Source of the DNA: Methanobrevibacter arboriphilus
Lineage (GTDB): Archaea > Methanobacteriota > Methanobacteria > Methanobacteriales > Methanobacteriaceae
Length of the DNA: 64,000 nucleotides
Direction of reading: 5' to 3'
Assembly (NCBI RefSeq): GCF_019669925.1
Contig: NZ_AP019779.1
Location: 1,813,001 to 1,877,000 of the forward strand
Positions 39,500-49,353 of the stretch are shown one piece after another. The notes beneath the pieces were generated by a model. It ran no database searches, was not told the DNA's origin, and saw only the letters and a list, made by a program, of their open reading frames with translations. Position numbers and translations under genes: made by a program. Numbering within the stretch: position 1 is the stretch's first letter; the number at the start of each line of letters is the position of its first letter.

Positions 39500-39595
39500 A
39501 TGAACACTCAAAAGTTTTTGCGATTTATCATGAATCCCAATTCAACCGGACAACCTCTTTTTTATAATAAAATGACCAAAGAAGGGATAAATTAA
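39500..39595 (+). CDS. Possible 31-residue small protein or small RNA unit
   Basis: A short frame (MNTQKFLRFIMNPNSTGQPL... ending KEGIN) with balanced amino-acid and base composition, unlike its all-A/T surroundings. It lies between a TATA box and a strong stem-loop that overlaps its stop. No ribosome site is visible, so translation is uncertain and the locus may instead encode a small RNA. No homologue is recognised. The flanks 39122-39456 and 39626-39794 show no genes. Confidence 0.35.
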   Translation: MNTQKFLRFIMNPNSTGQPLFYNKMTKEGIN

Positions 39596-39623
39596 AAACA
39601 AACCTTTAATAGTTTCCCTTCTT
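39579..39623 (+). terminator. Stem-loop at the end of the small unit
   Basis: AAGAAGGGA (39579-39587) pairs with TCCCTTCTT (39615-39623). An inner ATTAAA/TTTAAT pairing (39591-39596 with 39605-39610) closes an 8-base loop. The stem is notable for its GC content in this genome. Terminator or structured RNA. Confidence 0.55.
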
Positions 39624-39794
39624 AAAAATCACCATTTTAATATTGGTTTTCTCATTTTTTATAATTCTTTTAACAATTATTCTAATAATTATTTTAACAA
39701 TTCTTTCAAAATTATTTAAACATTCTTTTACACATTTTATATTGTTTCACTAGCTTTGAATTTAATAAAATATTTATAAAAATATTTTATAGTA

Positions 39795-40025
39795 TTAATC
39801 TTCTTTTTTAAAGTGTAATTCAGTAGCTTTATTTATAGGGATCCATGTAACTTCATTGTCTCCATACTCAATTTTAAGTAATTCTTCACTTAATTCAATG
39901 GTTTTAATAATTTTACTAGGGTCTGGTTTTAGTTTAACATCAGTAACAACTGTTTCCATAGGGGTTCCAACAATAAAATGCCTTACATCGTTTTTATTAA
40001 CTACTTCAATTCTTTTTAAAAACAT
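39795..40025 (-). CDS. Small conserved-looking protein, unknown
   Basis: A 76-residue cytosolic protein, mostly beta by pattern (FLKRIEVVNKNDVRHFIVGT, then LLKIEYGDNEVTWIPINKAT), with no membrane segment and no Cys. GAGGT sits at correct spacing before the ATG, which supports real translation. The family is not recognised. It stands alone on the minus strand. Confidence 0.6.
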   Translation of the reverse strand: MFLKRIEVVNKNDVRHFIVGTPMETVVTDVKLKPDPSKIIKTIELSEELLKIEYGDNEVTWIPINKATELHFKKED

Positions 40026-40283
40026 TTTTATACCTCAAGTTGATTCATAAGTTACTAATATATATGTATTTTATAGTACAAATATATTTTTAATATATTT
40101 GTAAATCGAAAGTAAATAAAAAAGAATGCTAAAACACCAAAATTATTAGATGAAAAATAAATATTGTGTTTGATTATGGTTTTTATTTATAAAGAATTAT
40201 ATATTGATGATTAACAAACCAAATGAATAGAACTATCATTAATAACTAATGAAAAGTTTAAAAAAGAAATGAGGTGATTTAGA

Positions 40284-40739
40284 ATGGGCGAAGAAAACCC
40301 CAAATTTTGTTCTAATTGTGGAAACCCTTTAGATAAAAATTCTAAATTCTGTAAAGAATGTGGAACTCAAATATCTAAATCAAAAGAAATAAAAAGCAAT
40401 GAAAATATAAATAACGAAACAGAAAACATTCAAGAAGAAAAAATCGAACCCCAAAATGAGAATAATACTTCTATTAATGATGATAAAGAAGTGATAGGGA
40501 GATATCATAAAAGTAGTATTATTGCAGTGATATTATCATTATTTTTAGCTTGTTTAGGGCAATTTTATAATGGTCAAATTCTTAAAGGAATAGTATTTCT
40601 TATAATATGGATTATATTATTCTATATTTTCCCAATATTACTTTTATTGTTCGCTGTGTATGTTTGTTATGATGCTTATATAAATGCTAAAAGAATAAAT
40701 GAAAATAATGGGAACTATTTTTACACTCCGGGGGCTTAA
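40284..40739 (+). CDS. Zinc-ribbon plus TM2-like membrane protein
   Basis: A 151-residue protein. The N-terminal zinc ribbon is CSNCGNPLDKNSKFCKECGT (residues about 9-28). An acidic linker rich in Asn/Glu/Lys follows (about 30-70). Two hydrophobic helices (about 78-125) around LACLGQFYNGQILKG match the TM2 pattern. Function unknown; such proteins are thought to sense or organise at the membrane. GAGGTGA precedes the ATG. The next gene starts 5 bases after the stop, so they form an operon. Confidence 0.75.
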   Translation: MGEENPKFCSNCGNPLDKNSKFCKECGTQISKSKEIKSNENINNETENIQEEKIEPQNENNTSINDDKEVIGRYHKSSIIAVILSLFLACLGQFYNGQILKGIVFLIIWIILFYIFPILLLLFAVYVCYDAYINAKRINENNGNYFYTPGA

Positions 40740-40743
40740 TTAA

Positions 40744-41325
40744 ATGGGAATTAAAGAATTAAGAGAACAATTCCATGAACAAGATGCCAAAGTAAGTGAA
40801 AAATTCCATAAAAATGAAGGAGGATTGAAAAAGCCTTCATGGGGAAAAATACTAATAACATGGTTCTTAGTATTAGTAATCGCATCTTTAGTTTTTGGTA
40901 TCGTTTTCGGAGGATTAGGATCTACAAATAACACTGAATACTTTAATAGTGGAGAAAGTAGTGGATATGGTGAATTTTCTAATGTTCCTCTTAAGCCTAC
41001 TTTGTCTGAAGCAGAATATAAAGATATATGTGAATCTATATCATTTAAAAAATTAGATAAAAATCCTGATGCGATGATTGGTAAAAATGTAACCTATACT
41101 GGTAAAGTTGTTCAGATTATGGAAACTGGAGGAATAACAGAAATCAGATTAGCTACTGATGGTAGCTATAATGATATAGTTTATGTTAATTATGATGGAA
41201 CTGTTGATGTATATGAGGGTGATACAATTACTATATGGGGAGAAGTTCTTGGTAGTTATAGTTACACTTCTCAAGCTAATTATCAAATAACTCTTCCAGA
41301 AATACAAGCATGGTATATAGAATAA
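40744..41325 (+). CDS. Membrane-anchored protein with a C-terminal OB-like domain
   Basis: A 193-residue protein with an internal membrane helix (ITWFLVLVIASLVFGIVFGG, about residues 38-57) after a cytoplasmic amphipathic segment. The C-terminal domain (about 80-193) includes GKNVTYTGKVVQIMETGG and GDTITIWGEVLGSYSY, which reads like an OB/tRNA_anti-like beta barrel. It is co-transcribed with the zinc-ribbon TM2 protein. Role unknown; both are probably envelope proteins. Confidence 0.65.
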   Translation: MGIKELREQFHEQDAKVSEKFHKNEGGLKKPSWGKILITWFLVLVIASLVFGIVFGGLGSTNNTEYFNSGESSGYGEFSNVPLKPTLSEAEYKDICESISFKKLDKNPDAMIGKNVTYTGKVVQIMETGGITEIRLATDGSYNDIVYVNYDGTVDVYEGDTITIWGEVLGSYSYTSQANYQITLPEIQAWYIE

Positions 41326-41663
41326 ATTAATAAATAAAAATTTTTAATAATTTTTATTTTATTTTAAAAAGTAGTATGTGATGTAACTATTTTTTTATAT
41401 TTATTTGACTTTCTGATTGGCTGAAAAATTTCTTTTATTTTAATTTTTTATCCAAAGTTATGAATATTTCTCGTATCATATTTTAGATTGGAGCTTTTGA
41501 GAATAGTTTAGATATTTATATATCTTTAATAGATAATATTATAAAAAATTTATAAAGAATATAATAAATTATATAATAAAAAACAATATAAAGGAATATA
41601 AAGAATAATATAAGAATAAAAAAGTACAAATGTTGAGTATTAGTAAAAAGTAACTTTAAAAGA
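41326..41663. other. Intergenic region between convergent genes
   Basis: 338 bases of A/T-rich DNA with T-runs after 41340 and repeated AATATAAAGAATA words at 41550-41620. No gene is seen. Confidence 0.4.
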
Positions 41664-41951
41664 TTATAAATTATATTTCTCTATAAAGCTTTTTTCTAGA
41701 GTTTTCCAAATTTCATGATTATTATATTTAGAATCAAGTATTTCAACGAGATCTTCTATCATATTTGTACTTCCAGCATCAACAAAATAATCATGAGCTA
41801 ATATACTCCAGCTATAGTACTTCTCTTTTTCATCATCAGGATTGTTTAAAAGTGACATTAATTCCATTCTTAGATCATTGAAAAACATTCCTAAACGGAT
41901 GTTTTTTCTAGCTATTTTTCCTATTTCCAATTTATCTTCTTCAGTTAACAT
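41664..41951 (-). CDS. Small helical protein, unknown
   Basis: A 95-residue acidic, mainly helical protein (EDKLEIGKIARKNIRLGMFF then LRMELMSLLNNPDDEKEKYY). It has no membrane segment and no recognised family. GAAGTG precedes the ATG. Its 5' end lies 50 bases downstream of the SepCysS stop on the same strand, so it may be co-transcribed with that gene. Confidence 0.6.
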   Translation of the reverse strand: MLTEEDKLEIGKIARKNIRLGMFFNDLRMELMSLLNNPDDEKEKYYSWSILAHDYFVDAGSTNMIEDLVEILDSKYNNHEIWKTLEKSFIEKYNL

Positions 41952-42001
41952 TTTATTACACTTCTCAAAAAATAGTAATATAATTATTAGTAATATAATT
42001 A

Positions 42002-43144
42002 TTATTTAGCGAACTTTTCAACAATTTCCTTAAAAGAATCTGTAATATAATCTCTTTGATCTTTACTCATTCCATAAGTACTACATTTAAACCATTCTGT
42101 CTGTCCTCTTTTTATTCCTACTATATTCCTTGATTTTAATTCTTCATATAAAAAAAATCCTTTTCTTGGATGTATTTTTGATATTTCATGTAAAATAGGA
42201 GTATCAAATCTCACAAGGTCATGATTTGTTGGTCTTATTCCAAGCTGTGTGATTCCTTCGATTTCTTCAAGTTTAGCTACAAATGACCTAGATAATTCTA
42301 CTTCTTCATTCCAATTGTTCACACGACTTACTACATGAGGAAGAGATGCCATCAAAGTAGCTATTGGTGCACCTCTACTTGTACATCCTAACATTTCAAT
42401 TTCTTTTTTTGTATGTCTTGGGGAGCGTTTTAATAATGTTTCTGCCCACTCATGTTTCATTCCAAGCACACCTATAGGTCCAGAAGCAGCCATACTTTTA
42501 TGCCCACTACCAACAACAAAATCAATGTTCCAACCATTAGCATCTATAGGAAGTCTTCCCATAGAATATGCACAGTTTAAAAGTGAGGGAACATTTAACT
42601 TATTACAAAAATTACCAAAAGATTTTGCATCGGTTAGGTTACCATAATCTCCGTCAACATGAGTAAGTACTGCTAGTTTTATTTCACCATATTCATCAAT
42701 AGAATTTTTAAGAGTTTCTTCATAAACGTCCATATCAACTCTAAATTCAGGATACCTTGAGTTAGGAACCTCAATAATTTCAAGACCTGCTCTTTCAGCA
42801 GCTAAATGGGTTGTGTAATGAGCATTACCATCAACTACAATAACATCACCAGGTTCACATATACTATGCATAACTATGAATTTACTTTCACGAGCCCCAT
42901 GTGTTGTTCTAACATCATCAACCTTTAAAAATTTAGACAAATCTTCTAAGAAGCCAGATATTGAAGGTTTAGCTATTTCATCTAATCTTCCACTACAATA
43001 ATCACAAACACTATAACCATCTCCAAAATCGTGTAATGCCTCTCTAGCTTCTCTTGGAAGAACACCTCCTCTTTGAAGAGGATTTAAATTAAGATTTTTT
43101 CTTTCTAAATCTCTTGTAATATTATAATCATTACATTCCATCAT
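42002..43144 (-). CDS. pscS: O-phosphoseryl-tRNA(Cys):Cys-tRNA synthase (SepCysS)
   Basis: A 380-residue PLP enzyme. It converts Sep-tRNA(Cys) to Cys-tRNA(Cys), the tRNA-dependent cysteine route of methanogens. It contains the N-terminal Cys pair in [14 protein letters not shown], the PLP-pocket [18 protein letters not shown], and the PLP lysine in [12 protein letters not shown]. Two adjacent ATGs occur; the second (43141) is better spaced from the GGTGA site, so the first Met may be absent. SepRS is not in this window. Length is standard. Confidence 0.93.
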   Translation of the reverse strand: MMECNDYNITRDLERKNLNLNPLQRGGVLPREAREALHDFGDGYSVCDYCSGRLDEIAKPSISGFLEDLSKFLKVDDVRTTHGARESKFIVMHSICEPGDVIVVDGNAHYTTHLAAERAGLEIIEVPNSRYPEFRVDMDVYEETLKNSIDEYGEIKLAVLTHVDGDYGNLTDAKSFGNFCNKLNVPSLLNCAYSMGRLPIDANGWNIDFVVGSGHKSMAASGPIGVLGMKHEWAETLLKRSPRHTKKEIEMLGCTSRGAPIATLMASLPHVVSRVNNWNEEVELSRSFVAKLEEIEGITQLGIRPTNHDLVRFDTPILHEISKIHPRKGFFLYEELKSRNIVGIKRGQTEWFKCSTYGMSKDQRDYITDSFKEIVEKFAK

Positions 43145-43360
43145 CTCACCTTTAACACTATTCAGTTAGTCGATTAACAGTTAAGATAAATAGCTATTAA
43201 AACAAATAACTAGTAAAATAGATAATTATTAATAAATAGTTATCAAAATTATAATTACTAAATAAATAGCTATTAAAATAAATATCCATTAATATAGATT
43301 ATCAAAACAAATAGATATTAAAATAAACATCTATTAAAAAAATTATTTAATAATATTAGA
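43145..43360. repeat. Degenerate repeats upstream of SepCysS
   Basis: The word AAATAGCTATTAAAA, or near versions of it, recurs at about 43189, 43263 and 43311, giving a loose direct repeat in otherwise gene-free DNA. It may be simple expansion. Confidence 0.5.
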
Positions 43361-44689
43361 CTATCCAACCACTCTCAAATTATTAAATAATATTTTAGGA
43401 ATTAAAAAAGATCCATACTGTCTCAACTCACTTTTAACTCCATTACAATCAGATAATGCTTGGAAAATATTTCCAGAAATCATTGCTTTTTTCACTGGTT
43501 TTGAAATTTCACCATTCTCTATCAAAAATGCATTATTGGCTTCAACTGAAAAATCACCAGATATAGGATTAGCTGTATGAGCACCTAAAACATCAGTAGC
43601 TAAAAAACCATTCTCAATTTCAGAAATATCAACTTGTTCTTTAAAATCAAATATGATATTTGAAGGGGAAACCGAAGGAGTACCTGCATAAGATCCTCTA
43701 AATCCATTAGCTGTGCTTTTTATATCATCATCAGTGTTTTTATTAGAATTTTCCTTCTTAGCAGTGTAAATATCATAAATAAAACCTTTTAAAATTCCAT
43801 CTTTAACTAAACAGGTTTTTTCTGTTCTGACTCCTTCACCGTCTGATATAGATGAGTTTAATCCTCCTTCAAGAGTTCCATCATCATATATGGAAATATT
43901 AGTATCAACAATAGGTTTTCCAACCTTATCTTTAAGAATAGACCTGCCTCTTTGAACATTATCTGCATTGAAAGCATTTACAAAAGTATTAAGAAGACCA
44001 ACTGCCCCACGATAATCTAAAATAACTTTAGTATCTTTGGTTTCAACAGTAACTCCTCCAATTGAATCTTTTGCAACTTTACATGTTTCATTAGCTAATT
44101 TTTCACCATCAAGATCAAAATTACAGGAAGAGATACTATCATAAGCAGTGGATTTTTCACCATTTTTTTCAGCATTGATAGATACAAAAGCTGAAAAATC
44201 AGTGAACTTATTAAATGCTGAAACTCCATTAGAGTTAGTAATTAGATTATTCTCAAGAGATGCTGCAAAGCTACCTGATGTAGGCTCACAATTATTTTCT
44301 ACACAAGTTTCTAAGATAGATTCTAAAAATTCACTTGCCTCACTAACATCTAAATTTTCAAATTTAGGATCATAAATATTTTTAACATTATCTAACTTTG
44401 TTTTTTGAGCAAAACAAAAATTTTCATCAGCTTCATTAAGCTTTGAATTTAAATAAGCTTTTTTAGCAACATCTTCAATTTTATTTATATCTGAACTATA
44501 AGCAAATCCTAATTTATTTTCAGATATTATTCTAATCCCAATTCCGATATTTATTTCTTCTTTAGCAAAACTAAGATCATTTTTTTGAGCATCTAATTGC
44601 AAAACTTTTTCTAATTCTAAATAAATTTCATAATCATCAGAATATTTTGATATTTCTTTTTCTGCTTTTTCTGATATTTCAAATAACAT
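43361..44689 (-). CDS. TldD/PmbA-family protein (TldE-like)
   Basis: A 442-residue protein. In bacteria the TldD-TldE pair is a metalloprotease trimming peptides such as microcin B17 and antitoxin CcdA; its archaeal role is unknown. It has the PmbA N-terminal domain (INIGIGIRIISENKLGFAYS), a central DTNISIYDDGTLEGGLNSS and the C-terminal block NGFRGSYAGTPSVSPSNI. The HExxxH metal motif of TldD is not seen, so this is the TldE/PmbA partner. GGGAT precedes the ATG. A TldD partner is not in the window. Confidence 0.85.
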   Translation of the reverse strand: MLFEISEKAEKEISKYSDDYEIYLELEKVLQLDAQKNDLSFAKEEINIGIGIRIISENKLGFAYSSDINKIEDVAKKAYLNSKLNEADENFCFAQKTKLDNVKNIYDPKFENLDVSEASEFLESILETCVENNCEPTSGSFAASLENNLITNSNGVSAFNKFTDFSAFVSINAEKNGEKSTAYDSISSCNFDLDGEKLANETCKVAKDSIGGVTVETKDTKVILDYRGAVGLLNTFVNAFNADNVQRGRSILKDKVGKPIVDTNISIYDDGTLEGGLNSSISDGEGVRTEKTCLVKDGILKGFIYDIYTAKKENSNKNTDDDIKSTANGFRGSYAGTPSVSPSNIIFDFKEQVDISEIENGFLATDVLGAHTANPISGDFSVEANNAFLIENGEISKPVKKAMISGNIFQALSDCNGVKSELRQYGSFLIPKILFNNLRVVG

Positions 44690-44741
44690 AAAAATCCCTA
44701 TTTATACATAAATTACTAAAATATTAACTTAACTATATAAA

Positions 44742-45476
44742 TTAATTTCCTTTTAAGATGAATTTTTCAATAGCTTCTTTAACACCATCACCATATTCAT
44801 TTTTACAAACATAGTCTGCTGTTTCTTTTAAAATCTTATCTGCATTTGCTACAGCTACTTTAAGCCCACAAACCTTTAAAAATTCAATGTCATTTTCACT
44901 ATCACCTATACCCATTATCTCGTCGACATTGAAACCAGATTTTTTAGCTACATTTTCTAAAGAAGATCCCTTATTAACATTTATATCAGTTATATGAATT
45001 GCAAATTGAGTATCGTAAACTTCAACACTAAATTTTTCTGGAGATTCCCTAAGTATATTTTTTAGAATTTCTTCATCAATAGTTCTATAAATTGCGATTT
45101 CAGAGAGTCTACTTTCAGAATCATCAACTTTTTTAAGTTCATAATCTTTATATTTCTTTTTTACTTCTGAATCTAAATATTTAAAAGCTTTTGCAGTTTT
45201 TTGAAAATTTCCAAGTACTTTTATTTTTTCAATACCTTCAGAATCTACTTCAGAGATTACTCCTCCATTTTCAGCTACTATTCCTCCAGTAGTACCAATT
45301 AGAGTTGCAGTTGCAGTTGCATAAAAGAAAATATTTCCTGTAACAATTATTGTAGGAATTCCAATCTTTTCAGCAGCTCTTATAGCTTCAATAGCACTTA
45401 TACAAATTTTTCTATTACTATCTGTAATAGTTCCATCAATATCCACAGCAATAGCTTTTATTTTTGATTTATTCAT
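44742..45476 (-). CDS. Phosphoglycolate phosphatase, archaeal HAD type
   Basis: A 244-residue HAD phosphatase with a C2-type cap, expected to dephosphorylate 2-phosphoglycolate or a related metabolite. Motif I is VDIDGTITDSN, motif II TIIVTGN, the Lys is in NVNKGSSLENV, and motif IV is GIGDSENDIEFL. Length and order fit the archaeal PGPase family. It may be co-transcribed with the TldE-like gene, whose start lies 52 bases past its stop. Confidence 0.88.
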   Translation of the reverse strand: MNKSKIKAIAVDIDGTITDSNRKICISAIEAIRAAEKIGIPTIIVTGNIFFYATATATLIGTTGGIVAENGGVISEVDSEGIEKIKVLGNFQKTAKAFKYLDSEVKKKYKDYELKKVDDSESRLSEIAIYRTIDEEILKNILRESPEKFSVEVYDTQFAIHITDINVNKGSSLENVAKKSGFNVDEIMGIGDSENDIEFLKVCGLKVAVANADKILKETADYVCKNEYGDGVKEAIEKFILKGN

Positions 45477-45733
45477 TAAATCATTCCAATGTTATTAATA
45501 AGCATAGTATTTTAATTTTAATTATGAATAATTATAAATTTTAAAATTATAATTTTTAAAAATATAAATTTTAAAAATATTTAAATTTTAAAAAAATACT
45601 TATAAAATTTGAAATTAATTATAATTCTATTGTAATTATAAATTGTAATAATTCTATTGTAGTTATAAATTTTAATGAGGTTTATGGGTTTTAAGATTAT
45701 TTGCAATTTTAATATTATTTACAAATTTTAATA

Positions 45734-46789
45734 TTATAATGTACCATATCTATGGGCTATATTACAAGTACCCTCTTTACTAACCATACATGCACCAATT
45801 GGATTCATAGGATTACATTTAGTTCTAAATAGTTTACAATCTTCTGGTCTTGCAACACCTCTTAAAATTGGTCCACAAATACAACCTGTTGGAGCTTCTT
45901 TAACATCCTTAACTTCAATATCAAATTTTTCCCTAGCATTATATTCTGAAAACTCATTTTTAATTTCCATTACAGAATTTGGAATTTTTGGGAAACCCCT
46001 CCATTCACGGCTTGTAATGTCAAATACTTCACCAATAACTTTTTGAGCAAGTAAATTTCCTTCTTCACGAACTGCTCTGTTATATTCATTGTCTATTTTA
46101 GCTTCTCCCTTATTTACTTGTCTAAGTATCATATAAACTGCCATCAAAATGTCTAATGGATTGAAACCAGCAACAGCTTGTGGAATATTGTATTTAGTAG
46201 AAAATTTTTCAAATGGTTTTGTACCTATAATTGTACAAACGTGTCCTGGTTCTATTAATGCATCTAAGTTTGTTTGTCCAGATTCAATTAAAAATTCAAG
46301 AGCTGGAGGTATCATTCTATGGGATGAAAGCACTGAAAAGTTTTCTGGAGGTTTATTTAGTATTTCTGAAGCTGTAGTTGGAGCTGTTGTTTCAAATCCT
46401 GCTGCAATAAAAACAACTTCATTATCAATTTTTTGAGCTAGTTCAACAGCATTATTTATTCCATAAACAATCCGCACATCTGCTCCTTCAGCTTTGGCAT
46501 CAGCTAATGATCTTTTTGATCCTGGAACTCTTAACATATCTCCAAAAGTAGCTATAGTCACTCCTTTATCAATAAGTTCAAGGCTTTCATCGATTTCACG
46601 AGAAGGAACACAACAAACAGGACAACCTGGGCCTGCAACAACCTCAACTTCCTTTGGAAGAAGAGTTCTAAGCCCATTTTCCATTATTGTGTGTTCATGA
46701 GAACCGCAAACATGCATAATTTTAATAGGAGTTTTTAATTTTTCAATTCTTTTTATTAGTTCTTTAGAAATATCTTTCATCCCACTCAT
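45734..46789 (-). CDS. hypD: Hydrogenase maturation factor HypD
   Basis: A 351-residue Fe-S protein that, with HypC, assembles the Fe(CN)2CO unit of NiFe hydrogenases. Essential motifs are present: MHVCGSHEHT, VAGPGCPVCCVPSREID, AAGFETTAPTTA, and the C-terminal Cys cluster (ICGPILRG, RTKCNPMNPIGACMVSKEGT). The start is either 46789 or the internal Met four codons on; GGTG lies upstream. Hydrogenotrophic methanogenesis depends on several such hydrogenases. No other hyp gene is in the window. Confidence 0.95.
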   Translation of the reverse strand: MSGMKDISKELIKRIEKLKTPIKIMHVCGSHEHTIMENGLRTLLPKEVEVVAGPGCPVCCVPSREIDESLELIDKGVTIATFGDMLRVPGSKRSLADAKAEGADVRIVYGINNAVELAQKIDNEVVFIAAGFETTAPTTASEILNKPPENFSVLSSHRMIPPALEFLIESGQTNLDALIEPGHVCTIIGTKPFEKFSTKYNIPQAVAGFNPLDILMAVYMILRQVNKGEAKIDNEYNRAVREEGNLLAQKVIGEVFDITSREWRGFPKIPNSVMEIKNEFSEYNAREKFDIEVKDVKEAPTGCICGPILRGVARPEDCKLFRTKCNPMNPIGACMVSKEGTCNIAHRYGTL

Positions 46790-47558
46790 CCTAACACCTA
46801 CAAAAATGATATAAAAATGATATTTATAGTATTATTAAAGTTTATTTATAATATTTAAAGTTTATTTATAGTATTCTTAAATTTTAACATTCTTAAATTT
46901 ATTTATATTAATCTAAACTTTTTTTATAATAATTTAAATTTTATTTTGTATAATTAAGCAAAATCTTATTTTTTTTAATAGTATATTGAACTACATTATT
47001 AAACATTACTTTTTCAGAAAATATAATTAAAATAATAATATAAGTACTTCAACATATTGTTTTAATATATATTTTTGACATTTCTAATATTATTTTTAAA
47101 ATTTTTAATATTTCTAATACTTTAATAATTTTATATATTTCTAATACTTTTAATATTTCCAATATTTCTAATATTTCCAATATTTTTAATATTTTTTAAT
47201 ATTTTTTAAAAATTAAAATATCTGTACTGATAAAAAAATCATTGACTTCACTTAGAATATAATAATATTTAACTATAATTATAATAAATAGTTAAAACAA
47301 AAATAGATTGAATAAAACATGTAATAAATATTCATTATTAAATTTATTAGTAAATATATTATTAAGTTTACTATTAAAATTATTATTAAGCTATTATTAA
47401 ACTATTGTTAATTTAATTATTAAATTCATTATTAACTTTATTATTAAATTTATATTATATGTTAACTTTTTGGATTTAATATTAATTCTGGATTAATATT
47501 AATGATACCATATTATTAATAATACAATATTTCGAATAAAAATTAGGAAGGTGTCTTA
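46790..47558. other. AT-rich region between hypD and the ABC exporter
   Basis: 769 bases, no gene. At 47088-47215 TTTCTAATATT/TTTCCAATATT words about 9-10 bases long repeat many times. Around 47340-47450 a second set (TTATTAAATTTATTA) repeats. Likely replication-slippage DNA holding divergent promoters. The GGAAGGTG ribosome site is at its end. Confidence 0.45.
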
Positions 47559-48515
47559 ATGAGCTATATTATTGAAACAGATAATATAACAAAGGATTTC
47601 GGTGACTTTAGAGCTGTTAATTCAATAAATTTGAAAGTTCCAAGAAATAGTGTTTATGGGGTTTTAGGTCCTAATGGAGCAGGTAAAAGTACTTTAATTT
47701 CAATGTTATGTACTATACTTGCTCCAACAAGTGGAACAGCTAAAATAAATGGTTATGATATTGTAAAAGAAGCTAATGATGTTAGAAAATCAATAGGTAT
47801 TGTTTTTCAAACAAGGGCTCTTGATGATATATTAACTGGAAGGGAACATCTTGAAATGCATGCTGCTCTTTACGGAGTTCCTAATGATGTAAGACAAGAT
47901 AGAATTGATGAAGTTCTTGAATTAATAGCTCTTGGTAGTAAAGCTGATGAAGAAACCAAAAATTATTCTGGAGGTATGAGGAGAAGGCTTGAAATAGGAA
48001 GAGGTCTTGTTCATCATCCTAAATTACTATTTTTAGATGAACCTACATTAGGACTTGATATTCAAACAAGAGAAAGTATTTGGAAGTATATCGAGGATCT
48101 TAAAAATAGTATTGATATTACTATTCTCTTAACTACTCATTATCTTGAAGAAGTAGATAATCTTTGTGATGATCTATCTATCATAGATCAAGGAGAGATA
48201 ATTAAATCTGGAAATCCAAAAAATCTTAAAGCTGAATTAAAATCAGATACTGTAACTCTTGTTTCTCCAGAAATTTCTAAATTATGTGATATAATGGAGA
48301 ATCAGCCTTTTGTTAAAGATATAATAAAAAAAGATGATGAAATAAGATTAATGGTTGAAAAAGGAGAAGATTTAATTCCAAAAATCGTTAAAATAGCCAA
48401 TGATAATAATATTAAGATTACTTCCATTGAACTTAAGCATCCAAGTCTTGAAGAAGTATTTATCAAGTATACTGGGCGTAAGATTGGAGATAGTGTTAAA
48501 ATAAGGGGTGTTTAG
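47559..48515 (+). CDS. ABC-2 transporter ATP-binding protein (DrrA-like)
   Basis: A 318-residue ATPase that powers an export channel. Walker A is GPNGAGKST, the signature YSGGMRRRLE, Walker B LLFLDEPTLGLD, and the H-loop LLTTHYLEE. The C-terminal extension (about 225-318) is that of DrrA-like drug or glycolipid exporters. GGAAGGTG precedes the ATG. The permease starts with no gap after its stop, so the two are an operon. The substrate may be a drug, lipid or glycan; the adjacent nonulosonate genes make a surface substrate plausible, but this is inference. Confidence 0.92.
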   Translation: MSYIIETDNITKDFGDFRAVNSINLKVPRNSVYGVLGPNGAGKSTLISMLCTILAPTSGTAKINGYDIVKEANDVRKSIGIVFQTRALDDILTGREHLEMHAALYGVPNDVRQDRIDEVLELIALGSKADEETKNYSGGMRRRLEIGRGLVHHPKLLFLDEPTLGLDIQTRESIWKYIEDLKNSIDITILLTTHYLEEVDNLCDDLSIIDQGEIIKSGNPKNLKAELKSDTVTLVSPEISKLCDIMENQPFVKDIIKKDDEIRLMVEKGEDLIPKIVKIANDNNIKITSIELKHPSLEEVFIKYTGRKIGDSVKIRGV

Positions 48516-49280
48516 ATGGGTGAATTTGAGGGAATATATACAATTTGGTTGAGAGAAGCTAAAAGATATGTTCGTTATAAATCTAGAATAATTACAGCTA
48601 TTTTTACACCACTATTGTGGTTACTTGTGTTTGGTGTAGGTCTGGGTAGTGCAATCAAGCTTGGAGGTACAACTGGAGGGTATGAGGCATTTATTTATCC
48701 AGGAATAATTTCTCAAACTATATTGTTTACTTGTATAATGTCTGGAATTGGAATAATAATAGATAAACAATATGGATTTTTAAAGGAAATAATGGTTGCT
48801 CCACTTTCAAGAACATCTATAATATTAGGAAAAGCATTAGGAATAAGTACTGGTGCAATAATCCAGGCTATGTTACTTTTATTATTGTCATTTGTAGTTG
48901 GAGTTCCTATGACTCCTTTAATATTCATTGGAGCTACTATAATTAGTATTATAATTTCAATTGGATTTTCTGGGCTTGGATTACTCATAGCATCATTTAT
49001 GGATAGTATGGAAGGGTTTAATTTAGTGATGAGTTTTGTTATAATGCCTATTTTCCTGTTAAGTGGTGCATTATTCCCTGTAACAAATTTACCAAATTGG
49101 TTAAATTTTATTGTTTATTTAGATCCATTAACTTATGGAGTTGATGCTCTTAGAGGAGTAATACTTGGAGAATCTGTATTACCTATTGAATTAAGCTTGA
49201 TTGTAATTTCATTCTTTGCTATATTGATGATATTATTATCAGCAATAGTTTTCACAAAAAAAGAACAGAATTTAATGTAA
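48516..49280 (+). CDS. ABC-2 family permease
   Basis: A 254-residue membrane protein with six helices. The ABC-2 signature region is FGVGLGSAIKL ... YGFLKEIMVAPLSRTSIILG and the late FLLSGALFPVTNLPNWL ... LDPLTYGVDALRG. It pairs with the ATPase upstream. Its stop lies about 70 bases before the cytidylyltransferase fusion, so read-through into the sugar cluster is possible. Confidence 0.9.
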   Translation: MGEFEGIYTIWLREAKRYVRYKSRIITAIFTPLLWLLVFGVGLGSAIKLGGTTGGYEAFIYPGIISQTILFTCIMSGIGIIIDKQYGFLKEIMVAPLSRTSIILGKALGISTGAIIQAMLLLLLSFVVGVPMTPLIFIGATIISIIISIGFSGLGLLIASFMDSMEGFNLVMSFVIMPIFLLSGALFPVTNLPNWLNFIVYLDPLTYGVDALRGVILGESVLPIELSLIVISFFAILMILLSAIVFTKKEQNLM

Positions 49281-49353
49281 TGATAAAAGATGATAAAGAA
49301 GATATAATAATATGATATAGCTTAATAATGGCAATTAGGACATAGGTAATAAG

